The notes under the pieces are model-generated. The model saw only the letters and a list, made by a program, of their open reading frames with translations. It searched no databases and was not told the DNA's origin. 64,000 bases of DNA, from positions 124,001 through 188,000 of the forward strand of contig NZ_FOBW01000006.1 in the NCBI RefSeq assembly GCF_900109925.1, in the 5' to 3' direction. The position numbers and the translations under genes are program-made. The DNA comes from Mesobacillus persicus (GTDB taxonomy: Bacteria > Bacillota > Bacilli > Bacillales > Cytobacillaceae). Positions 8,460 through 17,389 of this stretch are shown piece by piece; position 1 is the stretch's first letter; each line of letters starts with the position of its first letter.

Positions 8460-9374
8460 CTATTTACAAAAGATATGTTTACCGATTTTCTTAATCTGTG
8501 GGCGACCCCAAATCCAACTGCTGGTTGCGGTATCTGGATTAAAGTAGTAAGTTGCTTCACCAGTAGGATCCATACCGTTTATCGCATCGAGAACTGCTTT
8601 TCTAGCCGTTTCATTTGGTGTCAACCATATCTGGCCATCTGCAACTGCAGTGAAAGCTAGCGGCTCAAATATTACTCCCGATACAGTATTTGGAAATGTT
8701 GCACTCTCCAGTCTATTAATAATGACAGCTGCAACCGCTACTTGCCCTTCATAAGGTTCTCCGCGCGCTTCACCATAAACGGCATTTGCCATTAATTGAA
8801 TATCATTTTGCGAAAATCCATTAGGTGTATTTGCAGCAGTAACTTTAGAAGGAGCAGCTTGTTGCTTTGGCGCAGGCTGATTAGCACCTTGTTGGTTCGC
8901 TCCTTGATTATTCCCTTGCGTCCCAGAAGGCTTATTTCCCTGGGCACCTGATTGATTATTTTTTGGCGCCGCAGTGCCTCCACCTTGTTTATTGATATCA
9001 GTTCCACCATAATGGGTGAATTTTTTGCCTTCGTTAATATTTTTCTTAACATGTTCCTTATGGTATTTTGATGCCTTAACGAGTTTAGCCTTAGTTTGTT
9101 GTCCTGCTAACCCGTCCACTTTCATTCCGAATTCATATTGAAAATTTCTAAGTGCCCAGTAAGTACCCCAGCCGAAGACTCCGTCAATTTTCCCGTTGTA
9201 AAACCCAAGATATTGGAGCCTTGATTGCAATTCAATAACGTCATCTCCAACTGCACCTTGCTGAACGACTTGATTGGAAAAAGCCTCTGCCCTCTGTTCA
9301 AAGTGACTACATGGAACAATCGCGATTAGTAGTACTAGCACAGTAACCATTTTTACTAATGATTTGATTTTCAC
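8460..9374 (-). CDS. sleB: Spore cortex-lytic enzyme SleB
   Basis: Lytic transglycosylase that degrades muramic-delta-lactam cortex peptidoglycan during germination. The 304-residue precursor starts at a GTG, preceded by GGGGGG, and has a signal peptide ending near AEA|FSN. A peptidoglycan-binding domain follows at about residues 40-95 (VIELQSRLQYLGFY). Next comes a linker very rich in Gln, Asn and Gly at about 125-180, longer than I expect for B. subtilis SleB. The C-terminal hydrolase_2 domain begins near ANAVYGEARGE, which contains the likely catalytic Glu. The 85-base gap to prsW must hold the promoter. Confidence 0.95.
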   Translation of the reverse strand: MKIKSLVKMVTVLVLLIAIVPCSHFEQRAEAFSNQVVQQGAVGDDVIELQSRLQYLGFYNGKIDGVFGWGTYWALRNFQYEFGMKVDGLAGQQTKAKLVKASKYHKEHVKKNINEGKKFTHYGGTDINKQGGGTAAPKNNQSGAQGNKPSGTQGNNQGANQQGANQPAPKQQAAPSKVTAANTPNGFSQNDIQLMANAVYGEARGEPYEGQVAVAAVIINRLESATFPNTVSGVIFEPLAFTAVADGQIWLTPNETARKAVLDAINGMDPTGEATYYFNPDTATSSWIWGRPQIKKIGKHIFCK

Positions 9375-9456
9375 GAATAACCCCCCAAGATGTATACTAG
9401 TAACATTTAAGATTAATCCTATTTTTTGTAACATCAGTTGAATTATGCAAGAAAAT

Positions 9457-9487
9457 AAAAAAAACCCTCATTTCCCTGAAATGAAAG
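9457..9487 (-). terminator. Terminator overlapping the prsW 3' end
   Basis: A 10-bp stem with two G-T pairs (9465-9474 with 9478-9487) has a 3-base loop and a minus-strand tract of eight T. The prsW stop codon is in the distal arm. Confidence 0.8.
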
Positions 9488-10163
9488 GTTTCTCAAAAAG
9501 GAGATTATCCTCAAAATGTTTGGTACTCATTAAGCGAGCTTTTTTCACTTTTTTCAATCCAACATACCAAAGGAAGATCATGAATGGAATCATCAGATTC
9601 AGCCAATCCTCCAAAGTAATTAATATATAGTTATAACTTCCATGTAACATTACCGGGACAACGAGAGAGAGCCATAACCATTTCCACTTCGATTCTAATG
9701 AAAACTTTCCCTTGCCGAGGTAATACCCCATAATAACACCAAATAACGCATGACTAGAAACAGGAAGAAGAGCACGACCAACCGCATATTCTAGGCCATT
9801 CGCAAAGAGATAAAAGATATTTTCAACGGTTGCAAAACCTAGTGATACTGAAGCTCCATATACAATGCCATCGTAAGGTTCATCAAAAGAAACATGTTGG
9901 TATATAGTGTAGAACAGAATAAACCACTTAAAGAACTCCTCTAGTAGTCCCATGGTTATAAAGGGTTCATAAAATAAGCCCTGCATAACATTTTCCTTAT
10001 CAAGTACATATTGGATGAACATGATAGGAAAAACCAGCAAGGCACCAGATATAAATGTCTTAAAGACAATAGAAAACGGCTCTGAACCGTATTGATCTTT
10101 CAAATAAAAGTAACTTAGGAGCGCCAGACCAGGAGCAATTCCAGCAGTAACAATTCCGAGCAT
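9468..10163 (-). CDS. prsW: Intramembrane protease PrsW
   Basis: Membrane-embedded glutamic-type protease that makes the site-1 cut in anti-sigma factor RsiW in B. subtilis, starting release of sigma-W on envelope stress. The product has 231 residues and about eight hydrophobic segments. The catalytic EE pair in LLEEFFKW is at residues 75-76 and a conserved His is at 174 in VMLHGSYN, matching the family. The start ATG follows AGAGGATA. It is the first gene of its own short unit and ends at a terminator before sleB. No rsiW or sigW is in this window. Confidence 0.93.
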   Translation of the reverse strand: MLGIVTAGIAPGLALLSYFYLKDQYGSEPFSIVFKTFISGALLVFPIMFIQYVLDKENVMQGLFYEPFITMGLLEEFFKWFILFYTIYQHVSFDEPYDGIVYGASVSLGFATVENIFYLFANGLEYAVGRALLPVSSHALFGVIMGYYLGKGKFSLESKWKWLWLSLVVPVMLHGSYNYILITLEDWLNLMIPFMIFLWYVGLKKVKKARLMSTKHFEDNLLFEKPFISGK

Positions 10164-10258
10164 GAGCTATCCTCTTTTCAAATTGTTTTAATCATCGTAT
10201 CATGATATGAATAGAAAGAAAATGAATTCTTCTAGATTCAGGCGGAAGGAGAAAAAAT

Positions 10259-11230
10259 TTGAAAAAAAACATTCTACTTATACATACTGGTGGTACTATA
10301 TCCATGAGTGAGGATAATAGTGGTGCTGTTAAACCAGGTGCAAAGAACCCGTTAACTGAAGAAGGCCAAATTCTAAGTGGCCTAGCAAACCTGATTGTTG
10401 AAGAACCATTTCACCTCCCTTCACCTCATATTACACTGAGGGATATGATGACATTAAAACAAATGCTAGACCATTATGCAGAGAAAAACTGGATTGATGG
10501 GGCAGTTATTACGCACGGAACCGATACGTTAGAAGAGACTGCCTATTTCCTAGATCTTACTGTAAAGGCTAACTTTCCAATTGTTGTAACTGGGGCTATG
10601 CGTTCTAGCAACGAGATTGGTTCTGATGGTTTATATAATTTAATCTCAGCAATAAGGGTAGCGTCTAGTGAAGATGCACGAAACAAGGGCGTACTCGTGG
10701 TATTAAATGATGAAATTCACACCGCAGAGAACGTTACAAAAACGCATACAAGTAACGTCTCAACATTCCAAAGCCCTCAATTCGGACCGATTGGAATCGT
10801 AACAAAACAAGGTATTTTGTTTCATCATATGCCTTCTTATCACGAGAATTACGCGATTTCTGATATAACCAAAAAGGTCGTGATTGTTAAAGCTCACGCC
10901 GGAATGGATTCATCCTTACTTTTAGCTGTTCAGGACCTAAAAGTTCATGGTGTAGTAATAGAAGCACTAGGCCAAGGAAATATGCCCCCAGCGACAGTCC
11001 CAGGTATAAAAGCATTAATTGCTAATAATATCCCTGTGGTTATTGTTTCCCGCGCCTTTAATGGAATTGTCCAGGATATTTACGCTTACGAAGGTGGCGG
11101 TAAACAACTAAAAGAAGCAGGAGTCATCTTTTCAAATGGACTAAATGGTCAAAAGGCCCGGATAAAATTATTAATTGCCCTCGAAGTTACCAATGACATG
11201 AAAGAAATCGAAGAAATGTTTCGAAATTAA
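10259..11230 (+). CDS. ansA: L-asparaginase
   Basis: Hydrolyses L-asparagine to aspartate and ammonia. The 323-residue cytoplasmic-type enzyme has no signal peptide. Both catalytic threonine motifs are seen: HTGGTIS at residues 9-15 and HGTDT at 86-90. A Lys region near 166 (HTAENVTKTHTSN) matches the family triad. The start is TTG, 7 bases after AGGAG. The gene is alone on the plus strand between prsW and ypdA, with no ansR-type repressor beside it. It could equally be named ansB/ansZ-like; which paralog it represents cannot be settled here. Confidence 0.93.
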   Translation: MKKNILLIHTGGTISMSEDNSGAVKPGAKNPLTEEGQILSGLANLIVEEPFHLPSPHITLRDMMTLKQMLDHYAEKNWIDGAVITHGTDTLEETAYFLDLTVKANFPIVVTGAMRSSNEIGSDGLYNLISAIRVASSEDARNKGVLVVLNDEIHTAENVTKTHTSNVSTFQSPQFGPIGIVTKQGILFHHMPSYHENYAISDITKKVVIVKAHAGMDSSLLLAVQDLKVHGVVIEALGQGNMPPATVPGIKALIANNIPVVIVSRAFNGIVQDIYAYEGGGKQLKEAGVIFSNGLNGQKARIKLLIALEVTNDMKEIEEMFRN

Positions 11231-11513
11231 AGGCGTCAACTTGCTACAAATCTAAATATATCCTATTAAAAGTTCATTGGAGCAGAAAGCACTTAACTAC
11301 TACGTTGGGTGACCCGCAATACGTCTTATGAAGGATAGTTTCATGTTGGTTTTTAGCTATTTTCATCTTCATCGGCCTTATGAAGATGGTTTCCTGCTAC
11401 ATTTTCCGTCTTTTTCGTCTTCACCAAGCGCTGTTAAGTCAACCTAGCACACCCACTATTCGTTGAGCACTTAGGAGTGGAACCAACACTCTGTATTAAC
11501 GGATGAAAATATT
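11231..11513. other. Intergenic stretch with no gene
   Basis: No open frame with a ribosome binding site and no clear RNA structure. It holds an imperfect two-copy direct repeat (11325-11428, listed separately) and scattered inverted pieces such as ACTTAAC/GTTAAGT. It looks like decayed non-coding DNA downstream of ansA. Confidence 0.6.
11325..11428. repeat. Imperfect direct repeat, two copies of about 52 bp
   Basis: Copy 1 begins CTTATGAAGGATAGTTTC at 11325 and copy 2 begins CTTATGAAGATGGTTTC at 11377. Both end in a TCTTCA(T/C)C block. By eye they are about 70% identical with one gap. Confidence 0.55.
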
Positions 11514-11548
11514 AAAACGGCAGTTCTGTAAAAACAGACTGCCGTTTT
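11514..11548. terminator. Strong terminator after ypdA (symmetrical)
   Basis: An 11-bp AAAACGGCAGT/ACTGCCGTTTT stem is extended by CTGT/ACAG past a bulge, with an AAAA loop. A and T runs on either side allow function in both directions. It directly follows the ypdA stop codon. Confidence 0.9.
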
Positions 11549-11550
11549 CG

Positions 11551-12525
11551 TTATTGCGCTTGTTCTTTTCTCTGGATTGCCGTTGCAATTTGCCCGCCAT
11601 GGAAGCGTCCATTTTCAATAAAGATCTCATTCGCTTCATTTCCTGCAGCTAGAACACCTGCTATGAAAATCCCTGGAACATTAGTCTCCATTGTCTCTGG
11701 ATCAAAAATAGGACGACCAGTCTTTTCATCAATTCCAACATCCATTTTCTTAATAAACTGATGATCAGGATGATATCCAGTCATAGCAAACACAAAGTCA
11801 TTCTTTATAATTTTTTGTTTCCCATTTTGGACAAATATGAGTTCTTTTTCCTTAATTTCCTGAACAACAGAATGAAACTCCATAGCGATAACACCTGTTC
11901 GAACTAGTGCCTCAAATTCAGGAAGAATCCAAGGTTTAATGCTGCTTGAATATTCTCCCCCGCGGTACAATACCGTTACCCTAGCTCCTGCTTTAACAAG
12001 TTCGAGAGCGGCATCGACGCTAGAATTTTTTCCACCGATAACAGCAACATCCATATCAAAGTATGGATGTGCCTCTTTAAAATAGTGTGAAACCTTTGGC
12101 AAGTCCTCTCCTGGTACTCCTATGTAGTTAGGGTGGTCATAATAGCCTGTAGCAATAATGACATGCTCAGCGGTGTACTCAGCCTTATCAGAACAAATCT
12201 TAAAGAACCCATCGTCTTGTTTTTGTACATTCTGTACCTTCTCAAACGGATGAATCCGCAGCTTTTCACGTTTTACGACCTCTCGATAATAAACAAGAGC
12301 CTGATTTCGTTTTGGTTTATGTTCCTCAGTAATAAACGGAACATCGCCAATTGATAATTTCTCACTACTGCTAAAAAAGGTCTGGTGTGTTGGGTAATGA
12401 TATATTGCATTAACGATGTTCCCTTTTTCAATAATCAACGGATTTTTCCCTATTTTCTTTACTGCGATCCCCGCTGCAAGGCCACAAGGGCCACCACCTA
12501 TAATAATAACATCTTCTCTTGACAT
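11551..12525 (-). CDS. ypdA: Bacillithiol disulfide reductase YpdA
   Basis: FAD-dependent pyridine nucleotide oxidoreductase of the thioredoxin-reductase fold that recycles oxidised bacillithiol with NADPH. The product has 324 residues. The FAD-binding GGGPCGLAAG is at residues 10-19, keeping the Cys after GGGP that is characteristic of YpdA. The NADPH-binding VIGGKNSS is near 164, and a C-terminal FIAGV flavin motif is near 296. The ATG has AAGGAGTG unusually far (about 12 bases) upstream, but an in-frame stop excludes any earlier start. Its presence implies the cell uses bacillithiol. Confidence 0.93.
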   Translation of the reverse strand: MSREDVIIIGGGPCGLAAGIAVKKIGKNPLIIEKGNIVNAIYHYPTHQTFFSSSEKLSIGDVPFITEEHKPKRNQALVYYREVVKREKLRIHPFEKVQNVQKQDDGFFKICSDKAEYTAEHVIIATGYYDHPNYIGVPGEDLPKVSHYFKEAHPYFDMDVAVIGGKNSSVDAALELVKAGARVTVLYRGGEYSSSIKPWILPEFEALVRTGVIAMEFHSVVQEIKEKELIFVQNGKQKIIKNDFVFAMTGYHPDHQFIKKMDVGIDEKTGRPIFDPETMETNVPGIFIAGVLAAGNEANEIFIENGRFHGGQIATAIQRKEQAQ

Positions 12526-12561
12526 CTTTTGTTGTCACTCCTTAAAAAATCCACCAATAAA

Positions 12562-12593
12562 AAAATCTCCTACATTAAATGATAGGAGATTTT
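12562..12593 (-). terminator. Terminator after gudB
   Basis: An 11-bp stem AAAATCTCCTA/TAGGAGATTTT encloses a 10-base loop. It lies 32 bases past the gudB stop and is also nearly symmetrical. Confidence 0.85.
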
Positions 12594-12624
12594 CGTTTCA
12601 CATTCAATAAAGAACAACTATTGT

Positions 12625-13902
12625 TTAAATCCACCCTCTAAATCTGCTAGCTTCAGCCATTTTTCGAACGCCAATCATATAGGCTGCTAAACGCATATCA
12701 ACCCGTCTACTCTTGGCCGTCTTATAGATACTTTCAAAGGATTTAACCATTACCTTCTCTAGTTTTTCTTCTACTTCTTCTTCTGTCCAGTAATAACCCT
12801 GGTTATTTTGTACCCATTCAAAATAAGAAACAGTAACCCCTCCCGCCGACGCTAACACGTCAGGGACAAGTAGGATTCCACGGTCAGAAAGGATTTGTGT
12901 CGCCTCTAAAGTCGTTGGTCCATTTGCTGCTTCGACCACAATGCTAGCCTTGATATTATGGGCATTTTCCTCGGTAATTTGATTTTCAATTGCAGCAGGA
13001 ACGAGAATATCACAATCAAGTTCAAGTAGTTCTTTATTGGATATAGTGTTATTAAATAATTTTGTTACTGTCCCAAAGCTATCACGTCGGTCGAGTAAAT
13101 AATCAATATCTAAACCTTCTTGATCATAAAGAGCTCCATACGCATCGGAAATCCCAACAACCTTAGCACCCGCGTCATGCATAAATTTAGATAGGAAGCT
13201 ACCAGCATTTCCAAATCCTTGGACAACGACTCTAGCCCCTTCTAATTCAATCCCCATCTTTTTGGCTGCTTCACGAATACATATGGTTACGCCTTTTGCT
13301 GTTGCTGATTCCCTTCCATGGGACCCACCTAGGACCAAAGGTTTTCCTGTTATGAAGCCTGGAGAATTAAATTCATCAATTCTACTATATTCATCCATCA
13401 TCCATGCCATAATTTGTGAATTTGTAAACACATCGGGTGCGGGGATATCTTTTGTAGGTCCGACGATTTGGCTAATTGCGCGAACATATCCACGGCTTAA
13501 TCGCTCTAATTCCCGAAAACTCATATCGCGAGGGTCACAGATAATGCCACCCTTTCCACCACCATATGGCAGATCTACAATCCCACATTTCAAACTCATC
13601 CAAATTGACAGCGCTTTCACTTCTTTTTCCGTTACATTTGGATGGAATCTTATTCCACCTTTAGTTGGCCCTACAGCATCATTATGCTGTGCCCTATAGC
13701 CAGTAAAAACTTTTACTGAACCATCGTCCATCCGAACAGGGATTTTGACAGTCATCATTCTTAGGGGTTCCTTCAGAAGTTCATAGACCTCGTCAGGGTA
13801 GCCAAGCTTCTCTAAAGCCTTATGAATAACAGTTTGCGTTGAACGCAGGACGTCAAGTTTATCTTCTGTATTTACATTCCCGTCATTTTGTGCGGCCGCC
13901 AT
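12625..13902 (-). CDS. gudB: NAD-dependent glutamate dehydrogenase
   Basis: Oxidatively deaminates glutamate to 2-oxoglutarate and ammonia. The product has 425 residues. The Glu-binding region PYGGGKGG has the catalytic Lys at residue 117, with conserved [11 protein letters not shown] upstream at 78-88. The Rossmann GFGNAGS is near 226. At residues 95-97 there is a single VKA; the cryptic B. subtilis 168 allele carries a 9-bp duplication here, so this gene is of the intact, active type. The start ATG follows AGGAGG by 9 bases. It lies between mecB and ypdA as in B. subtilis. A rocG paralog elsewhere cannot be excluded. Confidence 0.96.
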   Translation of the reverse strand: MAAAQNDGNVNTEDKLDVLRSTQTVIHKALEKLGYPDEVYELLKEPLRMMTVKIPVRMDDGSVKVFTGYRAQHNDAVGPTKGGIRFHPNVTEKEVKALSIWMSLKCGIVDLPYGGGKGGIICDPRDMSFRELERLSRGYVRAISQIVGPTKDIPAPDVFTNSQIMAWMMDEYSRIDEFNSPGFITGKPLVLGGSHGRESATAKGVTICIREAAKKMGIELEGARVVVQGFGNAGSFLSKFMHDAGAKVVGISDAYGALYDQEGLDIDYLLDRRDSFGTVTKLFNNTISNKELLELDCDILVPAAIENQITEENAHNIKASIVVEAANGPTTLEATQILSDRGILLVPDVLASAGGVTVSYFEWVQNNQGYYWTEEEVEEKLEKVMVKSFESIYKTAKSRRVDMRLAAYMIGVRKMAEASRFRGWI

Positions 13903-14059
13903 TCTTGAAATCCTCCTAAATTACAATTACAGTTGTTATAGAACGCTTTCATGACATAGTATACACCTTTGGATATTTAATGCAAGAAGAAAGAAACTGG
14001 TTTTTGATAAAACTTTTATATATAAGACGAAGATTATCGTTAGTCGAATGTTTAGTTCT

Positions 14060-14094
14060 TATAAATAAACAGCAGTCTTTGACAGACTGCTGTT
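14060..14094 (-). terminator. Terminator after mecB
   Basis: An 11-bp stem (14068-14078 with 14084-14094) has a 5-base loop. The mecB stop codon is in the distal arm. A T-rich but interrupted tail (TTATTTATAAG) follows on the minus strand. Confidence 0.7.
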
Positions 14095-14671
14095 AAAAGA
14101 AGTGATGAACAAGCAATTCCACTGCATTTTCTTTCATAATTTCATTCCCGTACTCTATTATTCGATGTATGCTAAAAATAGACGGATTACCATACTCAGC
14201 TAGCAGTGACACCGTTTTATTAGCATCAGGCTGTACGCCATCCATGCTCAGATAATACATTTCGTTAAAGTAGTAAAGGCTACCACCTACGATACCGGCA
14301 CCAGCTAATCGTTTTGCCAGTTGAATTACGTCTTCTATGTTTTCAAATTCAAAAAGAATCATTTCACTGTCTTCCATTGAAACCTGCATCTCAATAAAGC
14401 CATCATCAAAGGGTTCGTCATCATTCTCTTGCTCTTCCATGGTAACAATCATGACCATCCCCTGAGCTTGAAGTGAGAAAACCTCCACAGCAACCGTACC
14501 AATAATTTCAAGTCCAAACTCGTCACTTGCTTCTTCGAGCATATCATGGAACAGTTGATTCCATTTCATCGAATCTTTCCAAATATCCTCTTTTGATAAT
14601 CCTCGATCTGAAAGATCATCCATTGTTAAAAATATTTTAATTTTATTATATGTTAACCTCTCTAAGCGCAT
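14093..14671 (-). CDS. mecB: ClpC adaptor protein MecB (YpbH)
   Basis: Paralog of MecA that delivers substrates to the ClpCP protease. The product has 192 residues. The N-terminal substrate-recognition domain begins MRLERLTYNKIKIFLT, followed by an acidic linker near residues 80-92 (EEQENDDEPFDDG). The C-terminal ClpC-binding domain follows (ENIEDVIQLAKRL, then EYG-rich end). MecB in B. subtilis affects sporulation and competence. The ATG follows a GGGGG site. Placement next to gudB supports mecB rather than mecA. Confidence 0.9.
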   Translation of the reverse strand: MRLERLTYNKIKIFLTMDDLSDRGLSKEDIWKDSMKWNQLFHDMLEEASDEFGLEIIGTVAVEVFSLQAQGMVMIVTMEEQENDDEPFDDGFIEMQVSMEDSEMILFEFENIEDVIQLAKRLAGAGIVGGSLYYFNEMYYLSMDGVQPDANKTVSLLAEYGNPSIFSIHRIIEYGNEIMKENAVELLVHHFF

Positions 14672-14774
14672 TATTGTGCCCCCTGCCGTTAACGAAGCTC
14701 TTGTTTACAGTGTATGAAATAATCCATCAATGGTGAGTTTTTTCTATGAATACTCACTATTTTTACTCAATGGG

Positions 14775-14890
14775 CCTCGTTAAACATGCCTGTTGATTTT
14801 CACTCCTCGATAGTCATGGAGCGTGTCCAACTTTCCCTTATGGAATATCTTGCGTCAGCGTTAGCATTTAAAGTTCGAATCTCCTCGGCA
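14775..14890. repeat. Probable remnant of a dispersed CTGTTGATTT repeat
   Basis: The piece CCTGTTGATTTTCACTCCTCG resembles one arm of the inverted-repeat element at 46215 (CTGTTGATTTCCGCTCC), but no second arm is recognisable. The rest of the 265-base gap upstream of ypbG holds no gene with a binding site. Confidence 0.4.
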
Positions 14891-14936
14891 ACAATATGCA
14901 GTTGTTAAATCCTATGTCCCTCAACACAGCCGATCA

Positions 14937-15713
14937 TTAAGAACGGTCGATGGTTAATAAATGCGTTTCCGCTTTAGCTCCCAGCCTTAGTGGGAGACTT
15001 GTAGTTCCATACCCGTTGCTTACGAATAATAAAGATTTACCTATGCGTTTGATACCGCCCAATTCATATAAACCCAAACCTAGAAATCTAATCTGTCCTC
15101 CATGCGTATGACCACTAAGCACCAATTGTATATGGTGTTCGGGAGTAACAAAGTTCATAATTTCGGGATTATGGCTTACAAGTATTTTCAATGGAGTTCT
15201 ACTTGTACCTTCTAGAGCTACCTCTAAATCACTCTGACCGACTGAATAATCATCAACCCCAATAAGAGCAAATACTGACCCTGTTTTCGTTTTCAATTGA
15301 ACAGACGAATTATCTAGAATTGTTACGTCCATGCTCACCATTAATTCCTTAAGTTTGATGGGATCTAACTCATAATCATTATTTCCCCAGACAAAATAGA
15401 GGGGAGCCACTTGCTTTAGCCTGGTCAGGTTTTCTTTAACTTGATCTAACCCAACCCCTTTCTCAGCTAAATCTCCGCCAATAATTACGATTTCTGCTTT
15501 CCCTATGATACGTTCTATAATAGTATGCGAAATCAATCTTTTATGGATATCTGAGATAAAAAATATGGTTAATTCGCCAAAATCAGGGGGTAAATTTTCA
15601 AATGGTAATTTTTGAACCAAAGTCCTGTCTGTATGAGCTTCTTTATACATAAATAAAGTTAGACCAATTACTATTAATACCAAAATAGCCATAAAAAGAT
15701 AAAGGTATCCCAT
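14937..15713 (-). CDS. ypbG: Membrane-anchored metallophosphoesterase YpbG
   Basis: Calcineurin-like phosphoesterase of 258 residues with an N-terminal membrane anchor at residues 3-22. The metal-binding set is complete: SDIHKR near 54, GGDL near 80, GNND near 110, SHNP near 180 and GHTHGGQ near 201. The substrate is not known; similar enzymes include lipid A pyrophosphatase-type and nucleotide hydrolases. The ATG follows AAAGGG. It is monocistronic, lying between mecB and ypbF with non-coding gaps of about 200 bases on each side. Confidence 0.88.
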   Translation of the reverse strand: MGYLYLFMAILVLIVIGLTLFMYKEAHTDRTLVQKLPFENLPPDFGELTIFFISDIHKRLISHTIIERIIGKAEIVIIGGDLAEKGVGLDQVKENLTRLKQVAPLYFVWGNNDYELDPIKLKELMVSMDVTILDNSSVQLKTKTGSVFALIGVDDYSVGQSDLEVALEGTSRTPLKILVSHNPEIMNFVTPEHHIQLVLSGHTHGGQIRFLGLGLYELGGIKRIGKSLLFVSNGYGTTSLPLRLGAKAETHLLTIDRS

Positions 15714-15813
15714 TTTTTAACCCTTTCTTCTTTAAGTTCGGCTCTTTCCCTAAAACTTTGTCCTATCGGAGCCAAATCTTGAAAAATAACTTCTTTACAA
15801 AAATAAACTAAGT

Positions 15814-15842
15814 GAAAAACCTCCCATACAATGTACGAGAGG
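15814..15842 (-). terminator. Terminator after ypbF
   Basis: Stem of up to 11 bp formed by 15820-15830 with 15832-15842 on the minus strand (CCTCTCGTACA/TGTATGGGAGG, with G-T pairs), followed by TTTTTC. It lies about 75 bases past the ypbF stop. Confidence 0.7.
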
Positions 15843-15915
15843 ATGAATGACTTAAGACTAGCATGAATTCCTAAAGAATTCCAGAAGAGGACTTATGCCA
15901 AACTGGATAATGGAA

Positions 15916-16374
15916 TTATTTATTTTCATGATATAAATTTATATCGTATTTTTCTTTCATCATTTCATAGACGAGATGTCTATTTTTCCATGCATCCTCT
16001 TTTTTCCACAAATCCTTACTCTTATCTATAATTTCACACCTTAGAGCATGATATTCTTTCTCAGCCTTATCCCGCTTCTCCCTCAGAAGGTTCATCAACC
16101 CAAAAAGTCCGCCTGTAATTATAAATAGATATAAATTTGCTGGTTGACTAAAAAATGCCGAAAAAACCTCATAAAAAGAATAAGAATAGGGTTTTATCGT
16201 TGTCAAATACATATACAATAAAAAAACTGTAGCCATCCCCATCGTCAAAGTCATAACAGTAAGATGCCTATTTTTAAAATTATCATACTTTTGTTTCCGC
16301 TTCACAACATTAGTTAGCATCTGCTTTGTAGCCTGATCGGTACGGTCATCAAGGTGTATGATTGAATGCTCCAT
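15916..16374 (-). CDS. ypbF: YpbF family membrane protein
   Basis: A 152-residue protein with two membrane segments at about residues 39-58 and 78-97, a helical basic N-terminus and a charged C-terminal helix (REKRDKAEKEYHALR). The ATG at 16374 is preferred because GGAGGGTGA lies just upstream; the longer frame has no site. YpbF is a conserved Bacillus protein of unknown function at this locus. It is transcribed as its own unit between ypbE and ypbG. Confidence 0.7.
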   Translation of the reverse strand: MEHSIIHLDDRTDQATKQMLTNVVKRKQKYDNFKNRHLTVMTLTMGMATVFLLYMYLTTIKPYSYSFYEVFSAFFSQPANLYLFIITGGLFGLMNLLREKRDKAEKEYHALRCEIIDKSKDLWKKEDAWKNRHLVYEMMKEKYDINLYHENK

Positions 16375-16623
16375 ATTCACCCTCCTCACGAAAAATATAT
16401 GCCTGTGTTTACTAAGTTATGAAGCTTGTACATAAAAAAGTCTGCTTGCTTCCGAAAAGGTTGTTGTTAAAAACCAAAAGCCGATTTTAACGCAGCAAAA
16501 GCTATTCGTTACAATTAAACTAAGCTTGCCAGGTTCTTTTCATAAAACTAAATCTTCTTTTAAGTGAAAACATAGCTACAAAACCCATTTAGGTTCTGAA
16601 AGCGACAGAGTTTGAGAAAAGGA
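16375..16623. other. Intergenic gap between ypbE and ypbF
   Basis: About 280 bases separate ypbE and ypbF (to 16657, including the ypbE terminator). No open frame with a binding site is seen. The AT-rich part just upstream of ypbF presumably has its promoter. A TTGTTGTTAAAAACCAAAAGCC stretch near 16460-16480 looks like decayed repeat sequence, but I cannot assign it. Confidence 0.4.
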
Positions 16624-16654
16624 CCAAAAAAAATAAGCCGATATCATCGGCTTA
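16624..16654 (-). terminator. Terminator after ypbE
   Basis: A 9-bp TAAGCCGAT/ATCGGCTTA stem (16634-16642 with 16646-16654) has a tight loop and eight T on the minus strand. Confidence 0.85.
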
Positions 16655-16657
16655 CTC

Positions 16658-17389
16658 TCAATTCCCAAGGGGGATTTTTAAAACTTGACCCAGTTTAATT
16701 TCATCCCCTTGGAGATTATTGGCTTTTCGTATGATTTCCATGCCGTTTTGTGAGTTATAGTATTTTAAAGAAATCCTAAAGAGGTTTTCTCCTTGACCAA
16801 CAGTATGGAAGACAATATTTTCCTCCGCTGGATTCTCTGGTTGTTCTTGATTTTCGTGCGGTTGCTCGAGTACCTGTGGATCACCATCATCGCTCGCTGG
16901 TGGGGACTCTCTATTTTCCTTTACAGATCCCATTTCAGGGGGTGGGGAATTCTTAGTATCCCCCTGAGAAAGCATTGATTTACTTTCCAATGGTGTCGGC
17001 AAAACAGCTGCATCTGCCTTCTCTTCCTTAAAACTCTTCTCTTCAATCATGACCGGACGAGTGCTTTCTTCAACTAAAGGTTTGTTTTTTTCTAAATTAA
17101 TTTTCTCATAGCCTCCTGATTGGACGGCACGACTATCTTTTTCACCGGTTTCGTTATTCAGGTAGCTATATGCGCTAAAAATTGAAATCGGCAAAAGAAT
17201 AAAAAACAGAACCAACAGGCGAATAACCGGATATTTCAATTTCCACTTATTGTTCCTTTTCTTCTGGCTTTGTCCGTGAAGTCTGCTCCTTGGCGGCAAC
17301 TCTGCCTTCTCATGGCTTGTACTTTTTTCACGAACAATTTTCTTACGTGTCTGCTCTACTTGATTGCGATATGGGGTTTCCTTATTCAT
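16658..17389 (-). CDS. ypbE: LysM-domain membrane protein YpbE
   Basis: A 243-residue membrane-anchored protein. It has a basic cytoplasmic N-terminus, one membrane segment at about residues 54-74 and a long Glu/Pro/Ser-rich disordered extracytoplasmic linker. A single C-terminal LysM peptidoglycan-binding domain lies at about 195-241 (HTVGQGENLFRISLKYY, then VLKIP). It probably tethers to the wall; function is unknown. It overlaps ypbD by 4 bases (ATGA) and is the last gene of the ypbB-recQ-ypbD-ypbE chain. Confidence 0.88.
   Translation of the reverse strand: MNKETPYRNQVEQTRKKIVREKSTSHEKAELPPRSRLHGQSQKKRNNKWKLKYPVIRLLVLFFILLPISIFSAYSYLNNETGEKDSRAVQSGGYEKINLEKNKPLVEESTRPVMIEEKSFKEEKADAAVLPTPLESKSMLSQGDTKNSPPPEMGSVKENRESPPASDDGDPQVLEQPHENQEQPENPAEENIVFHTVGQGENLFRISLKYYNSQNGMEIIRKANNLQGDEIKLGQVLKIPLGN

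Noticed and set aside
8792-9052. 86-codon minus-strand frame inside sleB
   Set aside because: It is a shadow of the low-complexity linker of sleB in another frame.
13262-13699. 145-codon plus-strand frame opposite gudB
   Set aside because: Antisense shadow of a highly conserved gene; no binding site and no recognisable protein.
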